From positions 1,984,001 through 2,048,000 of the forward strand of contig NW_026946359.1 in NCBI RefSeq assembly GCF_035222275.1: a stretch of DNA of 64,000 nucleotides. Direction: 5' to 3'. Shown here in pieces: positions 33,763 through 47,832 of this stretch. The position numbers and the translations under genes were made by a program. Below the pieces are notes generated by a model. That model did no database searches. It saw nothing but the letters and a program-made list of their open reading frames with translations, and was not told the origin of the DNA. Every line of letters begins with the position of its first letter. The stretch's first letter is position 1. This DNA is from Podospora bellae-mahoneyi (Eukaryota; Ascomycota; Sordariomycetes; Sordariales; Podosporaceae).

Positions 33763-34474
33763 GAACAATAAGCATTGGATGTGACTGAGTATTTTGGATA
33801 CCCAGAGATTGGATGTACACGTACCTTTTTGGACCCTTTGGCTTTGGAATTTGGGCATGACGAACGAATATCAGATGATTTGGCATGGAGTTCTGTTGGT
33901 TCTGGCTTTAATATAGGAGAGTTCCTTGGATTAATTCTGACAAGGGCAGGTTGCGAGGGTGACTGAGATGGAGGTGGACTGTATATAGGTACTTGGTTAT
34001 AAAAGAAGACGTGTTGAAGCAGAGGATAGTGGCAATCGACAGGCGTTCGTGGTCTCAGTCATTTGGCACTGTTTCCATTATTTGTTCCCGTGGAATAATG
34101 TTCGTCTACAAGCCAGATACATACCCCGCGGTGTGTTCTACTCAACTACATCCTACCCACCTGGATGAGGGACTGTAAGCACACAACATCTGGATATAAG
34201 AGTCCTGGATTTTACAACTGAGCAACTTGAACTGGGCTAAACACCAACATAGGGTCAACAATGTTCACTTTGCTCCCCTCCTTGGATGTAAGAAACAGGC
34301 TGTGGCGTGAGTGGTCAATCCAGTTCCCCGCCCCACTAAAAAAATTCGCGGAGCTGGAGTCTCGCCGGGAACCACCGTATCGTATCCTGCGGGAATCTTA
34401 GCCCCACGAACGTCCCCTTCCTCTTGTTTGTGGTTGTTGGTGTCATTCCTTTTCTCTTTCTTCGGCCAGCCAAG
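33763..34474. other. intergenic region
   Basis: 3' region of the PPxY gene and promoter of MEF1. No supported gene. Confidence 0.5.
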
Positions 34475-37082
34475 ATGAGGGTAATACGGGCGGTAAACAG
34501 CTGTCGCGCTGCTCTTGCGACAAGAAACGCAGCGCTGGTGGGCCGCCGGGCCTTGCCATACGCTGCTACCATCAACAGCGCCAGACTGGGAGGTCTCAGA
34601 GAGTTCAGCAGGACGTCCAACTACAGGGCTGCCGAGGGTGCTGCTGCCGCGTATGGCTTAACCCCTTAACCTAACATGACATCTTCAGGCAATGGCTGAC
34701 ACTGGAGAACGGGAACTACAGTCTCAAGCAGGCCAAGGAGCTGGCCCAGGCCAACATGACCCCCGAAGCTGCCGCCGCGAAGGTCTCCCCCGCCGAGGCT
34801 GCCAGGTTGGCACATGTCCGGAACATCGGTATCGCAGTATGTTATGGCCTTGGTTCAAGATGGCAAGTTGGTCGAAGAACCAACTGGACTTTATTGGGGA
34901 ACAGGAAATGCTGAGACAAGCACGGCAAACCACTAGGCACACATCGATTCCGGCAAGACCACTGTATCCGAGCGCATTCTCTTCTACACCGGCAGAACGA
35001 AGCACATTCACGAAGTTCGCGGGCGTGATGGCGTCGGTGCCAAGATGGACTCCATGGAACTGGAGAGGGAGAGAGGTATCACCATTCAGTCTGCCGCCAC
35101 CTTTGCCGACTGGAAGTACAAGACCAAAGACGGCAAGGAGGATATCTACCACCTGAACTTGATCGACACGCCCGGACATATTGATTTCACCATCGAGGTC
35201 GAGAGAGCCATGAGAGTGTTAGACGGCGCCGTCATGGTGCTGTGCGCTGTCAGTGGTGTCCAATCCCAGACCATCACGGTCGATCGCCAGATGAAGCGTT
35301 ACAACGTCCCCCGTATCTCATTCGTCAACAAGATGGATCGTATGGGTGCCAACCCCTTCAGGGCTGTCGAGATGATCAACTCCAAGCTCAAGATCCCCGC
35401 TGCCGCTATTCAGATCCCGATCGGTGCTGAGAAGGAGTTTGAGGGTGTCGTTGATCTCATTGAGATGAGGGCAATCAGAAACGATGGCCAACGTGGTGTC
35501 AACGTCAAGGTCTCGAACCAGATCCCCGAGGAGTTGAAGGAGTTGGCCGAGCAAAAGAGACAAGAGCTGATTGAGAAATTGGCCGATGTCGACGATGAGA
35601 TCGCCGAAATGTTCTTGGACGAGATCACCCCCACCCCCGAGCAGATCAAGGCTGCTATCCGCAGAGCGACTATTGGCCTCAAGTTCACCCCTGTGTTGAT
35701 GGGCTCTGCCCTCGCCGACAAGTCCATCCAGCCCATGCTTGACGCTGTCTGCGACTACCTCCCCAACCCCAACGACGTTCCCAACATGGCTCTCGACCGG
35801 TCCAAGGGCGAAGCTCCTGTCAGCTTGCTTCCCTACAACTCTCTTCCCTTTGTCGGCCTCGCCTTCAAGCTGGAAGAGAACCCTTATGGTCAGCTCACCT
35901 ACATGCGTGTCTACCAGGGCTCCCTGAAGAAGGGCCAGTACCTCTTCAACACCCGCAATGATAAAAAGGTCCGCATTCCCCGCATCGTCCGCATGCACTC
36001 CAATGAAATGGAGGACGTGGCCGAGATTGGCGCCGGTGAAATTTGTGCCGTCTTCGGCGTTGAGTGCGCCTCCGGTGACACCTTCACCGACGGTCGCCTT
36101 CCTTACGGCATGAGCTCCATGTACGTCCCTGACGCCGTCATGTCTCTCAGCATCAAGCCCAAGCGTAGCAGCGACGCCGACGCCTTCTCCAAGGCCATGA
36201 ACCGCTTCATGCGTGAGGATCCCACCTTCCGCCTCCACGTCGATGAGGAGTCAGAAGAGACCATCATCAGCGGTATGGGCGAACTTCATCTAGACATTTA
36301 CGTCGAGCGTCTCCGCCGTGAGTACAAGGTCGACTGCGAGACTGGCAAACCCCGCGTCGCCTACCGCGAGACCATTAGCCGCAAGGCCGAGTTCGACTTC
36401 TTGCTCAAGCGCCAGTCCGGCGGTCCCGGTGATTACGCCCGTGTTGTTGGCTGGGTCGAGCCCAACGCTGAAGACGCCGAGAAGAACTACTTCGAGACCC
36501 GCGTCGTCGGTGGTACCATTCCCGAAAAGTACCTCGCCGCTTGCGGGAAGGGTTTCGAAGAAGCCTGCCTCAAGGGTCCCCTTTTGGGCCACAGGGTCAT
36601 TGGTGCCAGCATGATCATCACTGACGGTGCTACTCACGTTACTGATTCCAGTGACTACGCCTTCAACCTCGCCACTCAGATGGCGTTCCGCAAGGCCTTC
36701 CCAGATGCGGGCGGTGCAGTGCTCGAGCCGTTGATGAAGACGACAATCACCGCGCCGGTGGAGTTCCAGGGTAACATCCTCATGTTGATGAACAAGAGGG
36801 GTACCATTGTTGATACCGAGGTGGGCGCGGATGAGTTCACGCTTGTGGCGGACTGCAGTTTGAACGCCATGTTTGGGTTCAGCACTCACTTGAGAGCGGC
36901 TACGCAGGGTAAGGGAGAGTTCAGCATGGAGTTCAGCCATTATGCGCCTGCGCCGCCGCATTTGCAGTAAGTTTTTCTCTGGTTGATGATGCTGAGGAAT
37001 GATGACTGACATTTCTTCGAATTATAGGAAGGAGTTGGTTGCTGCCTATGAGAAGGAGCTCGACTCCAAGAGAACCAAGTAA
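34475..37082 (+). CDS. MEF1: mitochondrial translation elongation factor G
   Basis: Predicted 802 residues, exons 34475-34650, 34689-34836, 34937-36966, 37028-37082. GTPase that drives translocation on mitochondrial ribosomes. An Arg/Ala-rich presequence ([18 protein letters not shown]...FSRTSNYR) is followed by the G-domain: AHIDSGKTT (completed across the third exon junction), [20 protein letters not shown], then EF-G domains II-V with [12 protein letters not shown] and [11 protein letters not shown]; the C-terminus [10 protein letters not shown] is on a 55-bp last exon. Length matches fungal Mef1. The first intron is only 38 bp (GTATGG...CCTAACATGACATCTTCAG), but frame and the [12 protein letters not shown] continuation support it. 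A 306-codon antisense frame over this gene is a shadow. It converges with the homoisocitrate dehydrogenase gene. Confidence 0.95.
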
Positions 37083-37850
37083 ATCAGCAATCGCAAGATT
37101 TGTTGATAGGATTTGGGGATTTCCCCGCCCCGCGCCCCCCTGGCCAGGGCTTGGTGAGAATGATACCCGCCCTGCTCAAAATTTAGAGCCATGGATGGCT
37201 TCACCATACACCAGTCATCACCACGTCACAAGGGAATCATCACCCCTACGAGCCATGAATAACTTGGTGTAGGGCAACCTCAGGGGTAGATACACCACGA
37301 AGAGGTACCATAGACAGAGATGGATAGGCATAAATGGGACAGGAAAACAAGGTGGGACGATGATATCGGTACACAATAAAGGGGTCATGTTTTTTTTTTT
37401 TTTGATGTTGTTGGATGTATGTATATATGGATGTGTAGACAAAGATTGTATGATAGGTGCTGTCTGATACACACGGGGCGCAAGGCGCAGAGGTTGCGTC
37501 ATATGGGGTTTGATGGTTAATGAACGACATCCTCTCTCTCTCTGTCTCTGATATCGGATGGCTCTCTTCGAGACCCAGCATACCCCTGGGCCTATGGGTT
37601 ATGACACCCGGGGAATTCCTGGGTTATCCTTGTGACAATATGGCAACAACACCCGAGTTTTCATAATAGCTTCATTACCGCCCTCAACACAGCTCCTGCT
37701 TTTATTTTATCTATTCCAGAGACCATCCCATCTCCCCTGATTTTTGATAACGTTTCCTGTGTAACATGTCTACATGAAAAATGGGGTATATATGTGAAAC
37801 ATGTCCACTCATTATTCCTCTCGACGTTTCCCTCCCAAACCCATCATCAC
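37083..37850. other. convergent 3' intergenic region
   Basis: Shared 3' space of MEF1 and the homoisocitrate dehydrogenase gene. Contains a 14-base T run (37390-37403), a TCTCTCTCTCTGTCTCTG stretch near 37533, and ACACAATAAAGG near 37373, a possible poly(A) signal. No gene. Confidence 0.6.
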
Positions 37851-39000
<1,150 letters not shown>

Positions 39001-40517
39001 GTTTGCGCGTCAATTGACCTTTTTTTTTTTTGGTTTGGGAGGTTTGTTTAACGGGCAAGCCACGGGCGAAATTATTGGCCGCGGGCTGAAAAGGCTCGGA
39101 TTGCGTTCTTTCGGCAGCCGGGATCGGAGCTAGAAACCGTGGATCTTGATGTTGCCCCGCGGTTGGTTCCCGAGAAGCTCAAATCATTTGCTTGGCTATT
39201 TCCCGTTCGGGTGTAAATGAATGCGATCCAGAATGTGGGGTTGGAGCTTCAACTTGGTTTGCGTTGGGCCTGGCCGTTTTCCAGATGGCCTGTTGAAACG
39301 TTCTCCATGCTTGCCTGCTTGCTGGCAGGGTGCTCCTTGAAGTTCAATATCATATCCCGTACCCTCTTAACGACAACCCGGAGCTGTAGGGCTGGAAAGG
39401 AAGGTGGCCTCAAGCGGAATATGGGGATTATCCTACCGCTATGCCGTATATGTCTTCCACATCGGACGGAGCACAAGCATCTGCGCTTTATATGATGATG
39501 CCGCCGGACGCAATGCATGACGGACATCTGAAACACAAGTCAGAAGAAGGCGGGATGGCCTTCTCGAAAGGGTATCCTGGCGCCAAAGACGGCTGGTCCG
39601 GGGAAAGCTGCGTTCTGATGCCCACGGTGGCAGCAGGACCGGCTCTGACAGGTTGTGTGTGCTAAACAGAGAGGCAAGCGGCGCTTTTCCAACGAAAAAA
39701 GCTGACGGCGTGTGGCAATGTATGTAGGAGGATATTTATTAGAGCATCGCGAGTGGTGGACGGTGGTGGACAACCTGGAGCACAGCCCCTGAAACCCACC
39801 TCTCTGCTGGAGCTGTTCCAGCTCTGGGCCAACCGTTGTGCACCCACCTCAACGGCGCTTTGGCCAAGATCACACCAAAATAAAGACAACAAGAGGCTTT
39901 GGCTGTCGGGGTCTCAGGATTATCAACAGAAAATCTCTCGGGGCTTTCGGTGCGCCAAACAGATTGATTTGTCTGGACGAAAAGTGCTGCGAGGCATTAG
40001 GGGCAGTGTGTGTCCCACCGAACGGCTTGGCAAAGCTCCCCTGAACCAACCCTTCCCCAAATTGTTCTCTTAATTTTATGAAGACACCTTCACATTTTGG
40101 TGCCACCACGGTCCGTTGATACTTTATCTGCATCTTTTCCGCATCCTGTTCGCGACACGCAACCTCCGACCACCGGTACCTTGCTCCCACACCATTGCCC
40201 ATTGCGACACCGCCATATCCCACCTAGTCTGTTGTTGTATTTCCCGGTCCCTCACATCAGCTGTTTAATCGAGCGACACGGGCTCTCTTGACCATCCCTC
40301 GGGTCACTTGGCGCGGGGGAGCTCAAAGCGCGTCTCTTTCGCAAAACCCGGCGCGCCGGGTGCTGCCCTCCAAAGTCGACTTGAACACCACCTCCCCGCG
40401 TGACGAAACCTCCCACGACTCAGTCAAGATCTCTTTGCGCTTTGTTCATCGCCTTCAGGGCCCTCCACATATTTGAATTCAAAACCCAAACGGGCAGGTA
40501 CTGCCACATCCGCCATC
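39001..40517. other. divergent intergenic region
   Basis: About 1.5 kb between the divergent homoisocitrate dehydrogenase and disordered-protein genes. No supported coding frame. The last ~200 bp are C-rich leader-like sequence. Confidence 0.5.
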
Positions 40518-42394
40518 ATGAGTGCCGTCAAGAACCTTCGCGCCATGTTTGAGCAAAAGGGGGAAAACAGTCCTCCAGACCGGGGTCGTTCGCCTGGTGC
40601 GCCTTTTGGTAAGGATCATCTTGTGCTGTTCGTTTGCGCGCAACACCTGCCGGCGCTTTCGGGTGCATCTGCGCATTCCGTGTGGCAGCTAGCTACGAGG
40701 TAAACATGGCTAATTCTGTCGTCATTGTTACAGTTTCCGGCGCCGAGTCCCCACGTCCGCTGGCCAAAGTCCGAACGAGCTTCATCGCAATCGAAAAAGA
40801 CGGTAGGATGGGCTTGACACGAGAAGGCAGCCAGGATTCAGTGCCGGGGATTCGAAAGCTCAGCGGTGGATCTAGCGAAATGACGACGCCGACTGCTGGA
40901 AAGGAGATCTCGAATCCGTTCGAGAAATTTGAGAGGCTCACGAGCACACCAAAAACTTTCCTTGGAGACCAACCAATTGTGGAATCACCACAGGCGAAGG
41001 CAGAAGAGAAAACGGCGACATCGCCGGTCAAGGAAGTGAATGTCGCACAAACACCGACCGCACCTATTGTGAAGGAGGAAGTGAAGACCCCAGAGCCAGC
41101 CCTGGATGGCACTGCGGAGAAGACAGTCACACCAGCACCAAAGCCGGAGACCAAAGAGCCAGTAAACGAGACAAGCGGTGCGAATGAGGAGAAGGAGACG
41201 ACTGCCACCAAGGAAGCCACGAAACCCACCACCACCACCACCATCACACCACAGCCGGCAGTGAAGCCGATGACAACTTCTTCGACAGGAAAGCTCGATG
41301 TAAAATCTGCGAAATCGCCAGTCACCACCAAGCCCCCGAAGAGCCCAGCTCTGAGACCTCAGCCGAATTTGGCTGCGCCTAAACAGACGCCCGAAAGGAA
41401 AGTGTCCCACACCGAAAAGACAATGACACCAAAAGCAGCCACTCCCGCCGCAAAGGCCTCTGCTCCTTCCTCGGTGAAGAAGCCACCTCCGCTCCATGCA
41501 TCCCCCGCAGCCACAGGGTTTGTCAAGCCAAAGGTCAAGTCACCAACAAGACCAGTCAAGCTTCCTCCAGGCCTCACAACGCATACGGCTGCCTCCGGTT
41601 CCAAGGTCCACGGCGACAGCGCACAACACGCCAGTTCCCTCGCACGCTCCGCCAGCAGAACAAGCATGTCGGGCACCACTGGCAAAGCCGCCCCGGGTAA
41701 AACGCTCAAACGACAGAGTTCGACCGTTGGCCGCTCCCGGCCGAGCATAGGACCCCCTCCGCCTCAGCCAGCCAAGGACCATGCTCCTAAGAAGGAGAAG
41801 CCGGTTGACGAGAGTTTCCTCGCGCGTATGATGCGGCCTACCCAAGCCTCTGCCAACAAGGTCACACAAAAGGTGCCCATTTCTCCACCCAGACATGGAC
41901 CAGCCTCCCGGAGAACATCCCCAGCGTCTAAGCCCCGCGTTAAGAAGGCTGTCTCACGACCACATAGTGCCACGTCAGGACATAGCGCACCTTCAGCATC
42001 GCAGACCAGCCTGGCTCCAGCCGCCGAGATTGTTCCCGCTTCAAAGTCTGCCGAGGACGACGCTAAGCACGCCGCTCTCGATGCCGTGTCTGAGAAGACG
42101 GCGGTTCAGGAGGTAGCAGTCCTTGCGGAGCAGGCTGAAACCGCCGAGGAGGCCGTGGAAGCCGCCAAGGAGGTTGAGGGTGAGATCACTCTGCCAGAGA
42201 CTTCCCCTGGGGTCAAGGCTGTCACAAACAGCATGGAGCGCATGAGCGTCGGGTCTGCCGATTCCAAGGCCGAAGTGAGCGGACATAGCAACGACAATAC
42301 CTCTTCCCCCTCTCCTTCTGCCACAGAAGAAACCGAGGCTTCCGTCATCGACAACAAGGAGAGCCATTCCGAAATCTCCGCTATCGCCGCCTAA
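40518..42394 (+). CDS. disordered Lys/Pro/Thr/Ala-rich protein
   Basis: Predicted 583 residues, exons 40518-40608 and 40734-42394. The N-terminus is the best ordered part: MSAVKNLRAMFEQKGE, then after the 125-bp intron VSGAESPRPLAKVRTSFIAI, EKDGRMGLTREGSQDS and NPFEKFERLTS. From about residue 120 the chain is low complexity: PVTTKPPKSPALRPQ, many KP, TP and SP steps, basic SRPHSATSG stretches, then an Ala/Glu-rich helix near 490-530 (LAEQAETAEEAVEAAKEVEG) and a Ser-rich acidic end. The composition suggests a scaffold or microtubule/cytoskeleton-type protein, but there is no domain to prove it. Large antisense frames (for example 40693-41331) are composition shadows. Confidence 0.75.
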
Positions 42395-43345
42395 TTACCT
42401 GTCGCGACGGACTCGACACCTTGTTTAATTCTTTGTATTCTTCTTGACCGCGGACCATGGTACCGCACTTTGTTACCTTTTAACACCCCCAAAGAGGGAT
42501 TTTGGCTTATCGGTTTTGCATTGCTCTTTTAAGCGCTGCTAATGACACCTATTTGTTTGGTATTGGTTGGAGGGAACGCGACCAAAAAAACTCCCAGCTT
42601 CTTCTTATGATACCTTTTTGTGTGTGTGTGGGGGGGGCGGGGAGAAGTGAAAAGAGGAGGAAAGTGCTTTGCCTTGTTAATTGGGAGAGAAGGAGAGAGC
42701 CTGTGGATTCTCATTGTTGGGTTTATGTTTTTATTGGCTTTTCTGTTGTTGGTACTTGCCTCATAGTCGGGAGTTGTTTGTTTTTGATAAGCACAGCAGG
42801 GAAAGGGAAAGGAGGATGGTAGGGAAATGGGGGGAGAAACATTAAGGAAGGGGGGAGGAGTTTGTCTATGTAGAATAGGGTTTTCGGTATATGTGTGTGG
42901 TTTGGTATTTTGGGGGGGAGGGCAAACAGCACTTTATTGCATAGGACACCGCACGCAAGATGCATACAAAAAAGACAGAGGCTGGCAGGCACGCTCGCGC
43001 ACACACACAGTTAGGCACACAAAGCATGTTAGATTAGTATGAATAACAGTATTCATTGTACAATTCCTTTCCGAGGCCATATATGGAAGCTGAACCAACT
43101 GGTAGCCTTGTTGCTAAGGGTTGCATCTGAAATCTGCTTCAGTTACAGTCTGCTCATGTGTCTTTAATCTTGGTGTATTTAACTTTGATGTACATGTCTT
43201 TCGTCTTCTCCCCACTATCTCGTACACTCTCATCGTTGGGTATGATATCCTTTACATCCTTCCTTCCACATTCCACCACCATCAACGCCCCCCTCTATTT
43301 TTTTTTCTTGTTTTTTTAAATTTCTTGATTTCTCCCTCATCCACC
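42395..43345. other. intergenic region, GT-rich 3' flank
   Basis: 3' flank of the disordered-protein gene with strongly G/T-rich sequence (TGTGTGTGTGGGGGGGGCGGG at 42620-42640). A CT-rich end lies beside the uS8m stop. No gene seen. Confidence 0.5.
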
Positions 43346-43831
43346 CTACGAAACCCTTGCCAGAACCAGACCTCCCACCCTCTTCTCCAACGCCTCCCTC
43401 ACCTCCAACACCCCCTTATCCGTGCACAAAAATAACGTCTCCCCCAGGTTGAGCCCCTTGATATGCCCCGCCTGGAACCCCCTCGCAATCTTGGACAGCT
43501 GCTTGTAATCCGCAGTCACCGGCCTCTTTGGCTTGGACACGGCCTGTAGGTTGGACATGACGGGCTTGTTGTTGAAGTACTTGAGCCCCAGCCACAGACG
43601 ACGGGTGGAGACGTTGGCCGAGGTGACGGGTTCGGTTTCGAAGGTCAGAAGGGCTTCGGGGGGAGGGGGGGTGAGGCCGGCGCGGGTGACGGAGGAGATG
43701 AAGCCCGCGCGGTGGAGGGCGAGGGCGAAGCGGAGGTTGTACTTTGTGTTGGGGATCGAGGTGAGGCCTAGCTTGGCGCGGGAGGCGTTTTGGAGGTGGG
43801 AGAGGGCGTTGCAGATGGAGTGGATGCCCAT
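43346..43831 (-). CDS. mitochondrial small-subunit ribosomal protein uS8m
   Basis: Single exon, 161 residues. Bacterial-type S8 fold of the mitochondrial 37S subunit: HSICNALSHLQNASRAKLG at the start, LRFALALHRAGFISSVTRAG, RRLWLGLKYFNNKPVMSNL, then RPVTADYKQLSKIARGFQ and the C-terminal DKGVLEVREALEKRVGG. The start at 43831 (MGIHSICNAL) is where this family normally begins; there is no separate presequence, which is common for fungal uS8m. The gene is divergent from the proline-rich protein gene. Confidence 0.92.
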   Translation of the reverse strand: MGIHSICNALSHLQNASRAKLGLTSIPNTKYNLRFALALHRAGFISSVTRAGLTPPPPEALLTFETEPVTSANVSTRRLWLGLKYFNNKPVMSNLQAVSKPKRPVTADYKQLSKIARGFQAGHIKGLNLGETLFLCTDKGVLEVREALEKRVGGLVLARVS

Positions 43832-44711
43832 TTTGGATGTTGATGAACCTCGGGGGGAGGGTTTGATATGGAATTGGGTGGGTGCTGGGCCCCGGGTTGG
43901 GGAGGGGGGTGATTTGGTTGTTGGCTTTTGGGGGGGTTAGTTGGGAGTTGAGAGGACGGTTTGAGCCGGGGGATTCGTACCAGAAAGAGAGGGTGAAAAG
44001 TGGTGGGCGTGGAGGACGTGGAGGACGTGGAGGGGTGTCGTCGCTGGAGCTGTCGCCGGTGAGGTGTCTGTTCGAGTCGATTAACTCAAATCGGCTCTTT
44101 CCGTTGTCGCGGTTCCAAATTTTTGGCCAGTCTCCGGGACGGGCACGGTGCGGGCGACGGGAGAGATCGCACTGTGTTGGGCAGGGGTTGCAATTGACAA
44201 TGGGACAGAGCTCTGACCACCGGTACCTACCCCGCTATGAAGGCTTGGCAGTATCTGTTTAAGCGCCCAGGTGGGAGGGGCACCCACTCATTCACAGCAT
44301 CACAACCACCCGAGCTGTCCTGACGGCATGTCCAGGGGTAGGATCATCACGCTGTAAAAAAGAGGTGATTTGTTGACGGGACGGGATTGATGGGCTTTCA
44401 ATTGCTCGCTAATGTGCGCGTGGGCCTGCCCAAAAAACGCCTAAGCTCTCTGGGTCATGGTTCCAGCTCGAGTGTCGCACAGGGGGGAGCTGATGGGTTT
44501 ATCTCATAGGAATACCACCGTGATCTTTTTTCTGGCTACATTTTTTTCCCCTTTTCTCTGTCTCCTGCCAGCTTGACTGAACTATCTCCTGTATTTTCCC
44601 TAGTTCTGGGTGGAACTAGAGTTGGGTTGCGCCGCTGTTCTCTTTGTGTTTCTCACCCCTCATCACCACCAACTTCTCCTCATCCTGTCGATCGCATAGC
44701 GCGTTGCAAAG
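43832..44711. other. divergent intergenic region
   Basis: Promoter space for uS8m (-) and the next gene (+). Contains a three-unit 9-bp repeat at 44007-44033 and CGGTACCTACC near 44220. No supported gene. Confidence 0.5.
44007..44033. repeat. 9-bp tandem repeat, three units
   Basis: Units GCGTGGAGG, ACGTGGAGG, ACGTGGAGG in a row, about 175 bp upstream of the uS8m start. Non-coding. Confidence 0.8.
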
Positions 44712-46174
44712 ATGGCCGCCCGGCCGGGAGAAGAACTTGTAGCCACGCTGTAAGTATACTTGCTTTCTTTGTGCCTCTACGCAGTATTGTGAGGTTATAT
44801 GTCCTAACTTGGAGCATGTGAAGCTTTGGCGACGTTCATTACTTTTACGGGCCACCAACAAATAACCCGCCTCATCATCGGTTCGATAAGGGGTCCTATG
44901 TCTACCTCTTCGAGGACCCCAATCAGGGACGCGCCCGTTTAGAGATTGCGAACCAGCCAGGCACAGAGGATCAAGACGCATTTGATGGCTGTAAGATACC
45001 TTGGCTTTGTCGCACAAGCAATGATGGCACTTGCTAACCAAGCATGTTGCCAGACCTCGACAATGTCCACCTCCAATACACATACAAGCACACTTGCCTT
45101 GTAACCCTCATCGTTGGCCAAGTCAATAACCAAGAAGAATGGCACCTTCCAACCTATGACCCCCACAACCAAGCCAAATATCACTACAAACTTCACTCCC
45201 TTGACCTCTACTTCTGGACTCACCAAGACGCCCTCGAGTTCGTCAACGGCATCCGCCGCGTCCTTCCCCATACCCAATGCGAAGTCCTCGATGAACCCGG
45301 GCCTCCACCCCGTCAACCCACCGAAGCTAGCTCCCTTGTTCAAAAGCTCGAGAAAGTTGCCATCTCCGACTCCTCCCCAGCCCAGCAAGCCAACCCCGGC
45401 GTCCCGTCTTTCCCCGGCCCTCCGGTGTCCGCAGTAGATGGCAACCTCCCTCCTCCCCCTCCTCCCCCAGCAGCCTTCTCACCTATCCCTTACAACCCCG
45501 CCGCGCCCGCAGCTCCAGAGCAGCTCCGCCACAGGGAAAAGACTCCCCCTCCTGAAGACGGCGTCGCCAACCCACTCCATCAAACCCTCGCCTATGACGC
45601 CGCCACTCCTTTCTCCCCTGGCCTTCCACCCGGACCAAGCCATCTCAGCCCGTTGAGCCCGGGCATCCCACCTCCCAACCTCCAACACCCCCCCGGAGCG
45701 CCAACATTCCCCGGTCCCCCCGTGGCATCACCCGGCTTCGCCCCCCAAGGCTTCGGCTCCCTCGGTGGTGTAGGTGCGCCTCCTCATCCAGGCATCACCC
45801 GCTCAGTAACCATGCCGGCAGTTGGTACTCCCCTCTCCAGTCCAGGGCTGGTGAGTCCTTACGGAGGCGTCGGGACATTCCCGGGTCAGCCGCAGGTGTA
45901 TAACCCCGCTGCTGTGGCGGCCGTGTCTCAGACACCTACACCACCTGCCGTGGGTGGGATCGGGGCTTCACCCGGCGTTGGGGTCCAAGGGCCGCAGACG
46001 GCGCAGGCGGGGCTGCCGCAGCAGAATGAGTATGCTGTGCATCAGCAGTTTTATGTGCCGGAGGAGGAGTATAGACCGAAGAAGGAGGTGAGGGGGAAGC
46101 TGGAGGAGAATGCGGGGAGGTTGGAGAGGGGGGTGTCGGGGATGTTGAAGAAGTTTGAGAAGAAGTTTGGTTGA
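44712..46174 (+). CDS. conserved fungal protein with Pro-rich tail
   Basis: Predicted 441 residues, exons 44712-44749, 44824-44990, 45054-46174. The first ~135 residues look like a compact globular domain: GEELVATLFGDVHYFYGPP, FDKGSYVYLFEDP, GTEDQDAFDGYLDNVHLQY, EEWHLPTYDP and SLDLYFWTHQDALEFVNGI, then RRVLPHTQCEV. The remainder is Pro/Gly-rich and disordered with runs of Pro (DGNLPPPPPPPAAFSP), ending in a short amphipathic helix (NAGRLERGVSGMLKKFEKKF). I recognise it as a type widely conserved in filamentous ascomycetes but cannot give a function. Donor GTAAGT/GTAAGA and acceptors are clear and all phases agree. Confidence 0.8.
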
Positions 46175-47832
46175 GGGTTGGTGATGTGTTGAGAGAGGAG
46201 TGTTTCTGGGCTAGGCGTGGGGTTAATTAGTTTGGATACAAGGTGTTTGGCAGTTGGTTCGTTTCTTGCTGTTGGGTTAGGCGTATATAGCTTTTTGGTC
46301 AAGCACAGCGTTCGTTACACCTTCTCATGGCCCATTGACAGCCTTGTCAGCAGAAGGCACCCTGCTGCCCATCGCCGGGCCAGTCCAGTTCCTCTGCCTG
46401 CTTCCAGGTTGTCAGTGGTGTAACTAGGAAGTAAACCCAGCAGAGAAAATGCAGAACATCATCGGAACCGGCCGGTATATCGGGCATCATCATCGACAAG
46501 ACTTATCTTTGCCCCATGATAATATGACCTATCACCATCGGGCCGGCCATCGGCCACACACACACACACACACCACCGCATCGGTTAGGTCACTCGGAAT
46601 CCGCAACCCCCGTTCCGACCCGTGAGGAGGACAAGCGCAGCGGCGCCGTGCTTATTTTTACGGGGGTGGCTTTTCGCACCACATGGCCCAAATCCTGTGC
46701 TTGTCTCACACCATTCTGCCGTTTTGAACGACATCATTCAACATCAATCGTCCGCCTCGCCCCCGTACCACTCCTCTACTGGGCAGAAAGAAGGGAAGAT
46801 TGCTTTTCCAAGCGGTACAAGCAGCCCTGCTTGAGAATTAAACAAGTATTTGCTTGGTAATTGCTCTGTTTCCTCTTACGTTATGTGCCTGCGTTTTGGC
46901 GTTGGTGTTGAGTAATTCCAAAATCCTCCTCGGCACAACCCCAGGTTTCTTGGTGGAGCTGAGATAGCGGTGATCTGGCCTGGAATCTCTCGGCAGGTAT
47001 CCATCGTCTTGACGGTGATAAAAAAAAAAGATGAAAAACAAGAAGACAGGTTGAGAGAGTTGACATGGCACTGCGAGCTTGATAAATAATCATCTCTCTC
47101 GTGCTCCCTCGGTGTTATAAGACGAAAGATTGGTAAATCCCAACAACAGTGCTAAGCTTTTACTTGACGTCTCCAAGAAAATATAGCAGGTACCGGAAGC
47201 TTTCTCACCTGCGGCGGAGAAGGGGCATGATACCACACACCATCCAACTAACAAAACTAGACTAAACCAGTTGAGTCCACTTCCTACCCCAGACAAGACA
47301 CAAAGAAAAGGCGGGGTGGGATTCGGCGCCGGGTTTGCGAATTCCCATGTGGTTCATTGATCAATTTTATTGGAACAAGCGAATTCTTCTTTTTTCCTTT
47401 TTGATGGCTTGTCCCAAAGAAAATTAAGTCCTGGTTATATCCGCTTGACACGGGATGTGGACGGTGATTCCCGAACCTTACCTAGGTACCTTCTCCTATG
47501 AATACTGATCACTGCCCCGCCGCCACTTGCGTATCCCTTCTTTCAAATGCTCTAAAGGGTGAATGAAAAGATACGAAGTTGTCCCTACCTAATGCCGTCG
47601 ATGGCCTCATGATTTGATGTTACTCTAGACCTCGTTCCCCTGACGATTTGAAAGTGGATGCTCAGACCATAGACCTCAGCTTATACTTATCCGGACGATA
47701 TATCCCCACCGCCACCAACCGAAGTCACTTTTTCTTTGGAACAAAACACCGTTATCCTTTCCAAAGGCAGCTGAAAGAGCCTGTTGGACTGGAAAGAAAC
47801 AAAGTCAGAAAAGAGGTCTACGAACACAGACC
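46175..47832. other. intergenic region
   Basis: About 1.6 kb without a supported gene. Contains a CA dinucleotide repeat (46555-46573) and TACCTAGGTACCTT at 47479-47492. Confidence 0.5.
46555..46573. repeat. (CA)n microsatellite
   Basis: Nine and a half CA units in intergenic DNA. Confidence 0.9.

Noticed and set aside
35318-36238. 306-codon open frame on the minus strand
   Set aside because: Fully antisense to the strongly supported MEF1 coding sequence; the Gly/Val/Asp-rich product is the usual shadow of a GC-rich gene.
40693-41331. 212-codon minus-strand frame rich in Val, Ser and Phe
   Set aside because: Composition shadow of the low-complexity plus-strand gene.
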